A stretch of DNA of 64,000 nt from Cognatishimia sp. WU-CL00825 (GTDB lineage Bacteria > Pseudomonadota > Alphaproteobacteria > Rhodobacterales > Rhodobacteraceae). The number at the start of each line of letters is the position of its first letter. The first letter of the stretch is position 1. Of this stretch, positions 58,205-64,000 are shown piece by piece. Position numbers and translations under genes: made by a program. The DNA lies in assembly GCF_040364665.1 (NCBI RefSeq), contig NZ_BAABWX010000001.1, positions 558,001-622,000 of the forward strand. Direction: 5' to 3'. The notes under the pieces were generated by a model that was given only the letters and a program-made list of their open reading frames with translations, had not been told where the DNA came from and made no database searches.

Positions 58205-59329
58205 ATGGCGCAGGGTTTTTCCTTGGCTGATCAGATCTTTAACACGGATTCGATTGGCGATTTGGCGCGTGAATTCGCTGGGGGCATCGTGGGATTTGAC
58301 GGCGACGCCTTTCATACCGAGGTTATGGGGGGGCTGGCTGAGCGCGGATTTATGGAACGCATCGAGTGGATCGCGGACTGTTTGGAGCCGCGATTGTCCG
58401 ATGATTTTGCTGTGATGGCAGATCAGCTGGAAGCGGCCATGGTTGCGCCGCTGAATCCAGATTTGGCGGATGATGATTTTGGCCGGTTTATCCATGCGGT
58501 GCCCGGTGTTTTGGCAGTGCGACATGGGCTGGAAGATCATTTGGAACGCGCGCTTGGCTTGCTGTATCAGGCGACAAAGCGGTTCTCGATGGAGTTCTAT
58601 ATCCGCGCCTTTATCAACCGCTGGCCGGATCAGGTTTTGGCGCGTTTGGCGCTTTGGGCCAAAGATGACAATTACCATGTGCGCCGTTTGGTCAGCGAAG
58701 GCACGCGGCCAAAACTGCCTTGGGCGAAAAAGCTGGTGATTGAGGCGCAGACGCCTGTTGCCCTGTTGGATCAACTGCACGCAGATGACCGGCGGTTTGT
58801 GACGCGATCTGTGGCCAATCATTTGAATGATATCGCAAAAATTGATCCTCGCTTGGTGATCAAAACCCTGCAGCATTGGCGCAAGCTAGGACTTCAGAAC
58901 GCCAAAGAGCTAGATTGGATGACCCGCCATGCGCTGCGCACTTTGATCAAGAAAGGCGATGCAGAGGCGATGGCGCTGTTGGGTTATCGCCAAGATGCGC
59001 CGGTGCGGCTGGAGACGTTGCGATTGGCACAGGATAAAGTTGTAGCTGGCGAAGCTTTGGACATTGAAGTGGTTCTGAGTGCGGATGAAAAATGCCCCGT
59101 GATCGTGGATTATCTGATTTGGTTCCAGCGTAAGGATGGCAGCCAGTCGCCCAAAGTTTTTAAGCTAAAACAGGCCGTTGTGCAGTCTGGCAAGCCGCTG
59201 AAAGTGGCCAAGCGTCATGTGCTTAAGGGCAATGCAACCACGTTCACGTTATATGCGGGGGCGCACCGGGTGGCGGTGCAGGTGAATGGCAAGATATTGG
59301 GTGAAGTTGGGTTTGACCTGTCGCTCTAG
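58205..59329 (+). CDS. AlkC-like DNA alkylation repair protein with C-terminal beta domain
   Basis: The 374-residue protein has helical HEAT-like repeats to about 255 (FSMEFYIRAFINRWPDQVLARLALWAKDDNYHVRRLVSEGTRP; DDRRFVTRSVANHLNDIAKIDP) and then a beta-rich tail of about 110 residues (LDIEVVLSADEKCPVIVDYLIWFQRKDG; TTFTLYAGAHRVAVQVNG). This is the AlkC subgroup of alkylpurine DNA glycosylases; a characterised AlkC has a C-terminal Ig-like domain that contacts DNA. It excises 3-methyl-purines. The alkD-like gene at 15590 has no such tail. It is 12 bases downstream of the SDR gene, so probably co-transcribed. Confidence 0.82.
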   Translation: MAQGFSLADQIFNTDSIGDLAREFAGGIVGFDGDAFHTEVMGGLAERGFMERIEWIADCLEPRLSDDFAVMADQLEAAMVAPLNPDLADDDFGRFIHAVPGVLAVRHGLEDHLERALGLLYQATKRFSMEFYIRAFINRWPDQVLARLALWAKDDNYHVRRLVSEGTRPKLPWAKKLVIEAQTPVALLDQLHADDRRFVTRSVANHLNDIAKIDPRLVIKTLQHWRKLGLQNAKELDWMTRHALRTLIKKGDAEAMALLGYRQDAPVRLETLRLAQDKVVAGEALDIEVVLSADEKCPVIVDYLIWFQRKDGSQSPKVFKLKQAVVQSGKPLKVAKRHVLKGNATTFTLYAGAHRVAVQVNGKILGEVGFDLSL

Positions 59330-59436
59330 AGCATAAGATCGCGCATTCTCACAATCGCGTGGGAAAGCGCAAGTTTGCTGGCGCGGCAAAAACCCGGCTG
59401 TTAGTGCAGTCTAAACCACAGACTTAGGGGAAGACC

Positions 59437-60831
59437 ATGCAAGCCACCGCCGTTATTGGGCTATTTGGATTTATCATTTTGGCAAGCCTTTATGCCGCGC
59501 CACGCCGCGCAAGCATCGAGGGGTTTTTTGGTGGCGCTGGCGCACAGGGGCAAACACCGGGGCTGTGGACTTTGGTCTTGAGCCAAGTCACCACGTGGAT
59601 TTTTGCGCGTTCGCTGATGAATGCCGCCATCCTGGGTTTTTTCTACGGGATTGCGGGTGTTCTGGCCTATGCGGCGTATTACGGCTCGTTTTTGACCGGT
59701 GGTTTCATTGTGGGTCGCTTGCGTGCCAAGGGCGCACGTTCGGTACAGGATTGGTTGACTGATCAATTCGGAAGCATTGGCACGGGCTGTTATAATTTGG
59801 TGATTGCGCTGCGGTTGCTGTCAGAAGTTTTTGCGAATTTGATTGTGGTGGGTTTGATATTTTCTGCGGCCTTGCCAGAAGTCGGCTTTGCCAAAGAAGG
59901 CTCTATTCTGATCGTGGCGATCTTGGCCTTGGGTTATTCTGCATGGGGTGGTCTAAGCGCAGCCTTGCGCACAGATGTTATTCAGATGGCTTTGTTTTTG
60001 GTGGTTTTCGCCGTGGCATTTGCGGCTTTGGTTCTGAAACCGGGCTTTGATTTGGGTGCCGTTCTGACCGCCGAAGGGGCCTCGGGGCAGTATAACGGTT
60101 GGGTGCTGTTGGTTGTGGCGTTTTTGCAGGTGTTTTCCTATCCGGTGCATGACCCGGTGATGATGGATCGTGGGTTTTTGGCGGACAAAGACACCACGCG
60201 TAAAAGCTTTATTCATGCGTTTTGGATTTCGTCGCTGTGCATCATCGCCTTTGGATTCTTTGGCATTCAGGCTGCACTAGAAGGAGCCGCTTATGAGGGC
60301 CAGCTGATTGGCACTTGGGCGGCCATCCTGCCGACATGGGTGTTTGTGCTGTTGCTGGTGTCTTTGCTGGTCTCTGCGTTGTCGACGCTGGACAGCGCCT
60401 TGTCGTCTGCGGCGCGTTTGGTGGTCGAAGAGCTGAAACTGGCCCCCAAAACCCTGAATGGGGGACGTTTGGCGATGGTGGTGTTTGCTGTGGCTGGGGC
60501 GGCGCTGACCTTGTGGGGCAATCAGACGTTGTTTGATGCGGTTGCGGTGTCTGGCACAGCCAGCATGTTCTTGACGCCGGTCTTGGCGGCTGGATTGTTG
60601 GGCGCGCGCCGGGTGGCGTTGTGGGCATATTTGGTCAGCTTTGCTGCGGCGATTTTAGGGGCAGCGGCCTATTTTCTGCGCGGCAACGAGCTGGTGGCGT
60701 CATTGCTGGTTGAAGGCCACAAATACGAGCAGCTGTTGCAAATCTGTGTGATTGTTCTGGTCGTTGGCTTTGCGGCTGTGCTGGTGGGGTCCCGTAAGGG
60801 CCATAGCGATCAAGGCAGGGTTGAAGCCTAA
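59437..60831 (+). CDS. Sodium:solute symporter family protein
   Basis: The 464-residue protein has about 13 hydrophobic helices of the LeuT-like SSS family, starting AVIGLFGFIILASLYAAP, with conserved FFGGAGAQGQTPGLWTLVLSQVTTWIFARS and LRLLSEVFANLIVVGLIF. VLLLVSLLVSALSTLDSALSSAARLVVEEL contains the Ser/Thr cluster typical of the Na2 site. It takes up a solute with sodium; the substrate cannot be told from the sequence. TAGGGGAAG precedes the ATG. It is 63 bases upstream of an ABC ATPase gene on the same strand. Confidence 0.85.
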   Translation: MQATAVIGLFGFIILASLYAAPRRASIEGFFGGAGAQGQTPGLWTLVLSQVTTWIFARSLMNAAILGFFYGIAGVLAYAAYYGSFLTGGFIVGRLRAKGARSVQDWLTDQFGSIGTGCYNLVIALRLLSEVFANLIVVGLIFSAALPEVGFAKEGSILIVAILALGYSAWGGLSAALRTDVIQMALFLVVFAVAFAALVLKPGFDLGAVLTAEGASGQYNGWVLLVVAFLQVFSYPVHDPVMMDRGFLADKDTTRKSFIHAFWISSLCIIAFGFFGIQAALEGAAYEGQLIGTWAAILPTWVFVLLLVSLLVSALSTLDSALSSAARLVVEELKLAPKTLNGGRLAMVVFAVAGAALTLWGNQTLFDAVAVSGTASMFLTPVLAAGLLGARRVALWAYLVSFAAAILGAAAYFLRGNELVASLLVEGHKYEQLLQICVIVLVVGFAAVLVGSRKGHSDQGRVEA

Positions 60832-60858
60832 GAGGCGGGCTGTTACACCGATGCAAAA

Positions 60859-60877
60859 CCTGATGAAAGTCATCAGG
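60859..60877. promoter_or_regulatory. Perfect 8-base-pair hairpin between symporter and ABC ATPase genes
   Basis: CCTGATGA-AAG-TCATCAGG sits 28 bases after the symporter stop and 17 bases before the ATPase start. With no T-run it is not a standard terminator; it may be an operator or an mRNA processing or stability element. Confidence 0.5.
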
Positions 60878-60894
60878 CATTGCATGAGGCAGCC

Positions 60895-61995
60895 GTGAGC
60901 CTGGATCAAACAACAACAACGCCACCCCGTTTGGAAATTCGAAACCTGACCCGTCGTTTTGGGGATCGGTCGGTTGTGGACGGGGTGTCTCTGGCCATTG
61001 AGCCGGGGCAAGTGACCTGTTTGTTAGGGCCTTCAGGCTGCGGGAAATCAACGACGCTGCGCATGATTGCGGGCGTGGACATGCAAGACAGTGGCGAGAT
61101 CTATGCGGATGGCAAGCTGATTTGTGACACGGTATTTCGGGTGCCGCCAGAACGTCGTCAGATCGGGTTGATGTTTCAGGATTTTGCGCTGTTTCCCCAT
61201 TTGTCGGTGGCTGACAACGTGGCCTTTGGCCTGCGTGGCCAGAATGTAGACAAGCGTAAGCGTGTCGAGGAACTGCTTGATAAGGTGGGACTTTCCTGGG
61301 CAATTGATGATTATCCGCACCATCTTTCCGGGGGGGAACAACAGCGGGTTGCTTTGGCGCGCGCTTTGGCTCCCCGTCCGCGCATTATGCTGATGGACGA
61401 GCCGTTTTCCGGTTTGGACAATCGTTTGCGCGACGGTATTCGCGACGAGACTTTGGCGCTGTTGAAAGAAGAAGACACCGCTGTGATGCTGGTGACGCAT
61501 GAGCCGGAAGAGGCTTTGCGAATGGCGGATGAAGTGGCGTTGATGCGCAACGGACAAATCGTGCAACGTGGCTCGCCTTATAATATCTATAACGCGCCAG
61601 TTGATCGCGATGCGATGGCATTTTTTAGTGATATCAATGTGATCAAAGGGGTCAGCAACGGAGCGTTGACAGACACGTTGTTTGGACAGTTTTTGACGCC
61701 GGGCTGCGGTGAAGGTGCGCCGGTTGATATTGTCATTCGTCCACAGCATTTGCATTTGGACTTTGATCGCGGTGGCAAGGGACCTGCCCCGACGGCGGTG
61801 CATGGTCAGGCGGCGGCGGGCGTTGTGGTACGTGCGCGCTTTATGGGCAATGAAAGCCTGATCGAGTTTCGTATGGAGCATGATGGCAGCGCGTTGAAGG
61901 CCACAGTGCCCAATGTCTTTTTGCCCAATGTGGGCACACGCCTGTGGCTGACGTTACGGCGTGACAGATGTTTTGTGTTTCCGGCAAAAAAATAG
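60895..61995 (+). CDS. ABC transporter ATP-binding protein (FbpC-like), no partner genes seen
   Basis: GTG 60895 (GAGG upstream) gives 366 residues; an in-frame TTG lies at 60880. The nucleotide-binding domain is complete: Walker A GPSGCGKS (45-52), Q loop MFQDFALFPH, signature LSGGEQQRVALARALA (144-159), Walker B IMLMDEP (164-170) and H loop VTHEPEEAL. The tail (about 240-366) is a TOBE-type beta domain. The sequence resembles iron(III) or polyamine importer ATPases. No permease or binding protein gene is next to it, and the upstream gene is a sodium symporter. It may serve a permease encoded elsewhere. Confidence 0.85.
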   Translation: MSLDQTTTTPPRLEIRNLTRRFGDRSVVDGVSLAIEPGQVTCLLGPSGCGKSTTLRMIAGVDMQDSGEIYADGKLICDTVFRVPPERRQIGLMFQDFALFPHLSVADNVAFGLRGQNVDKRKRVEELLDKVGLSWAIDDYPHHLSGGEQQRVALARALAPRPRIMLMDEPFSGLDNRLRDGIRDETLALLKEEDTAVMLVTHEPEEALRMADEVALMRNGQIVQRGSPYNIYNAPVDRDAMAFFSDINVIKGVSNGALTDTLFGQFLTPGCGEGAPVDIVIRPQHLHLDFDRGGKGPAPTAVHGQAAAGVVVRARFMGNESLIEFRMEHDGSALKATVPNVFLPNVGTRLWLTLRRDRCFVFPAKK

Positions 61996-62020
61996 GCGCA
62001 CTCTGATGAGAGTGCGCCTA
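61986..62020 (-). terminator. Rho-independent terminator of the ugpC operon (minus strand)
   Basis: A 12-base-pair perfect stem, TAGGCGCACTCT (61993-62004) and AGAGTGCGCCTA (62009-62020) around GATG, is followed on the minus strand by seven T (A-run 61986-61992). It terminates transcription from ugpC and may overlap the end of the plus-strand ABC gene at 61995. Confidence 0.92.
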
Positions 62021-62041
62021 GGTTTGGGAGGTTTCGTTTCG

Positions 62042-63094
62042 TTAGTTAGAGACAGCCAGACCGTCAGCATTGAACGTGCGCACGCGGTCGCGATCAAAGT
62101 TCAGACCGATGATATCACCGACCTGCTTGTCTGAATCGCCATTGATCCGCACGTTGATCTGCCCCAATTCGCCGCCATCACACAGCAGGAACGTATCAGC
62201 CCCCAAGAATTCAGTGACCTCGACCTTTGCGTCACATTGGCCGCTGCCAGCAGGGCCAATGGTGATGTGCTCGGGGCGAATGCCAAGATGCGCGGTGGCG
62301 GCGTTAACCGGGTAATCATCACCGCGATGTCCCGGCAAATCATAGCCCCCAGACCGTGCGCTTGCCGGCATGATGTTCATTTTCGGGCTGCCGATGAACT
62401 GCGCCACAAACAGGTTGGCTGGATTTTCATAGAGGTCGCGCGGGCTGCCGACCTGAGCGATAACCCCGTATTCCAAAACCACAATTTTATCTGCCAAGGT
62501 CATGGCTTCGACCTGATCGTGGGTCACATAGATCATTGTGGCCTTCAGGCTTTGGTGCAGTTTGGCGATCTCGTGGCGCATTTCGACCCGCAGGGCAGCG
62601 TCGAGGTTGGACAGAGGTTCGTCAAACAAGAAAGCGGTGGGGTCACGGACAATAGAACGTCCGATCGCCACACGCTGACGTTGCCCACCAGAGAGGTCTT
62701 TGGGGCGACGATCCAGATAGGTTTCCAGTTTCAGGACAGCCGCCGCGTGGTCGACTTTTTCTTTCTGTTCCTGCTTAGATGCTCCGGCGGTTTTAAGCGA
62801 AAACCCCATGTTGTCGCGCACCGACATATGCGGATAAAGCGCATAGGATTGGAACACCATGGCAAGGCCGCGTTTTGATGGCGGCTGATCGGTTACGTCA
62901 TTGCCGTTGATTTCAATCGCCCCGCGAGAGGTGTCTTCGAGACCTCCAATCATGCGTAGCAAAGTTGACTTGCCACAACCGGACGGACCAACAAAGACCA
63001 CAAACTCGCCGTCGTTGATATCGAGATCAACGCCTTTGATCACTTGAACTTCGCCAAACCATTTTTCGACGTTTTTAAGATGTATAGAGCCCAT
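62042..63094 (-). CDS. ugpC: ABC transporter ATP-binding protein, UgpC/MalK type
   Basis: The 350-residue ATPase of carbohydrate/polyol importers has Walker A GPSGCGKS (36-43), Q loop [16 protein letters not shown], signature [14 protein letters not shown] (134-147), Walker B AFLFDEP (154-160) and the H loop [15 protein letters not shown]. The C-terminal domain (about 235-350) is the MalK-type OB/TOBE domain, with [11 protein letters not shown]. It energises uptake of sugars, glycerol-phosphate or glycosides by a permease probably encoded further right. It overlaps the stop of the GH63-like gene by one base (TAATG), so the gene order implies uptake of a glycoside with cleavage in the cytosol. 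The symbol stands for the subfamily only. Confidence 0.85.
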   Translation of the reverse strand: MGSIHLKNVEKWFGEVQVIKGVDLDINDGEFVVFVGPSGCGKSTLLRMIGGLEDTSRGAIEINGNDVTDQPPSKRGLAMVFQSYALYPHMSVRDNMGFSLKTAGASKQEQKEKVDHAAAVLKLETYLDRRPKDLSGGQRQRVAIGRSIVRDPTAFLFDEPLSNLDAALRVEMRHEIAKLHQSLKATMIYVTHDQVEAMTLADKIVVLEYGVIAQVGSPRDLYENPANLFVAQFIGSPKMNIMPASARSGGYDLPGHRGDDYPVNAATAHLGIRPEHITIGPAGSGQCDAKVEVTEFLGADTFLLCDGGELGQINVRINGDSDKQVGDIIGLNFDRDRVRTFNADGLAVSN

Positions 63095-64000
63095 TAGTCC
63101 CTCCGCTCATTCGGGTTGGCCCATGCCAGCCATGTGGCTGCGGTCCATGTGAAAGATTGCCCGCCGGCTGCAGCGCCAGTGGTTGAGTCGTAATATTCCG
63201 CAAAACCTTGGCTTCGGATCAGGTCAGCGGTTGCCAGTCGCAGACGTTCTGCCAGGTCTGCGTGGCCTTGGTCTGCAAGGCCGATGCCAATTAGCATGTT
63301 CATGAAAGCCCAGGTTGGACCACGCCAATACCGGCAGCTGTCATAGTGCTGCGAGGTGGTGGGGTGGCTGGCGACCGGGAAGTTGGTATTTGCGAAGCCA
63401 GTCTGTAATTTTGCCAGTTGATCTGCGTTTTCAAGCCCTGCGAACCAGCAGAGGAAGGAGGCATTAGACATACAACCGGCAAAATCCCCTGTGTGACCGT
63501 TGCGCGCATCATAGCTGCCAAGCGCTTGGTTCCACAGGCTTTCTGCGCCTGCGGTCAGGGTTTCGATTTCAGCCTCAATTCCGCTGATGTCCAGGCCCAA
63601 CTCTGTGCCCATGCTGAGCAGGTCTTTGTGGGCGCGCAGCAAAAGGAACGTTGTGGTTGGATCGGCCATTCGGAATGGGTTTTGCTCGAGCAGTTTTTGC
63701 TGATCCCATTTCAGAGCGGCACCTTGTTGCACCAGCCAGATGTAGCGGTCGTAGTCAAATTTAGTAGGGCGCATCGAGGCATCAACGTGACCGGTGTCGC
63801 GGCGGGTGTATTCGCCAACGCCTTCGGCTTTCATTGTGGTCAGGATTGCGTCCCATTCCGGCGCGTTGTCGCGACCAGATTCCCAGGGGTGCGTGACACA
63901 GATCGCGTTGTTTGCATCAACACGCCATTTAAGGAACCAACGGTGCCACGCCAGCATTTTGGGAAACAGCGCCGTGATCATGTCTTTGCCAGCTGCCTTA
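63094..64000 (-). CDS. GH63-like glycoside hydrolase, C-terminal part (5' end outside the window)
   Basis: The frame stays open to the right edge, giving the last 302 residues (about; the visible codons continue KAAGKDM before the first in-window ATG at 63981). It is an alpha-alpha barrel enzyme of the GH63 / glucosylglycerate or mannosylglycerate hydrolase type: [14 protein letters not shown] is the family motif, [21 protein letters not shown] and [27 protein letters not shown] carry the C-terminal catalytic region. It probably splits a glucosyl or mannosyl glycerate/glycerol osmolyte. It is upstream of ugpC in the same operon. Truncated by the window, so length and signal peptide are not known. 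Confidence 0.75.
   Translation of the reverse strand, partial: KAAGKDMITALFPKMLAWHRWFLKWRVDANNAICVTHPWESGRDNAPEWDAILTTMKAEGVGEYTRRDTGHVDASMRPTKFDYDRYIWLVQQGAALKWDQQKLLEQNPFRMADPTTTFLLLRAHKDLLSMGTELGLDISGIEAEIETLTAGAESLWNQALGSYDARNGHTGDFAGCMSNASFLCWFAGLENADQLAKLQTGFANTNFPVASHPTTSQHYDSCRYWRGPTWAFMNMLIGIGLADQGHADLAERLRLATADLIRSQGFAEYYDSTTGAAAGGQSFTWTAATWLAWANPNERRD

Noticed and set aside
61048..61881. 277-codon minus-strand frame opposite the ABC ATPase
   Set aside because: Antisense to a certain ABC gene and without any domain.

Overview
The window is a chromosomal segment of an alphaproteobacterium, almost certainly a marine member of the Rhodobacterales (Roseobacter group). This rests on protein sequence character and gene order: a long NuoE with an Ala/Lys/Pro linker and a helix-hairpin-helix tail, DUF5333 and DUF5337 proteins inside the complex I operon, a DUF3422 protein, malate synthase G next to a GlcG/HbpS protein, and an intergenic motif that recurs in this family. 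I cannot assign a genus. I see no IS element, prophage, CRISPR array, rRNA or tRNA.

Left part (1-21.6 kb, both strands): the end of malate synthase G and glcG; a class-I amidotransferase-like hydrolase; a divergent SDR/TetR pair with tandem operators; an MmcQ/YjbR protein; pntAB transhydrogenase; a divergent HxlR/flavodoxin-like oxidoreductase pair with a clear operator; a VOC protein; a DUF3422 membrane protein; two M20 peptidases (one ArgE-like); then a minus-strand run moaA-waaA, a small lipoprotein gene, and alkD-like/glmS/glmU with coupled starts; a phosphoglycolate-phosphatase-like HAD protein and a DegT-family aminotransferase.

Middle (21.7-28.9 kb): a leucine-degradation operon, ivd-mccB-mccA-GST-mvaB-liuC, which converts isovaleryl-CoA to acetyl-CoA and acetoacetate.

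Core (29.3-46.7 kb): a complete 14-subunit complex I operon (nuoA-N) interleaved with seven non-core genes: a 41-residue membrane protein overlapping nuoC and nuoD, DUF5337, two related secreted DUF5333-type proteins, two lipoproteins and a carboxymuconolactone-decarboxylase-like protein. Together with the NuoE tail and a His/Asp-rich loop in NuoL, these are the best candidates for poorly described biology here. birA, coaX and an RNase J gene follow behind a terminator.

Right part (50-64 kb): a DEAD-box RNA helicase with a structured 5' leader, a tandem pair of GT2-like proteins, prfC, a Hint-domain protein, an atypical SDR, an AlkC-like DNA glycosylase with a C-terminal beta domain, a sodium:solute symporter followed by an unpaired ABC ATPase, and (minus strand) a UgpC/MalK-type ATPase with the 3' part of a GH63-like hydrolase running off the right edge. 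That last pair looks like the end of a compatible-solute or sugar uptake operon.

The start codons given are my own choices from ribosome-binding sites and family lengths.
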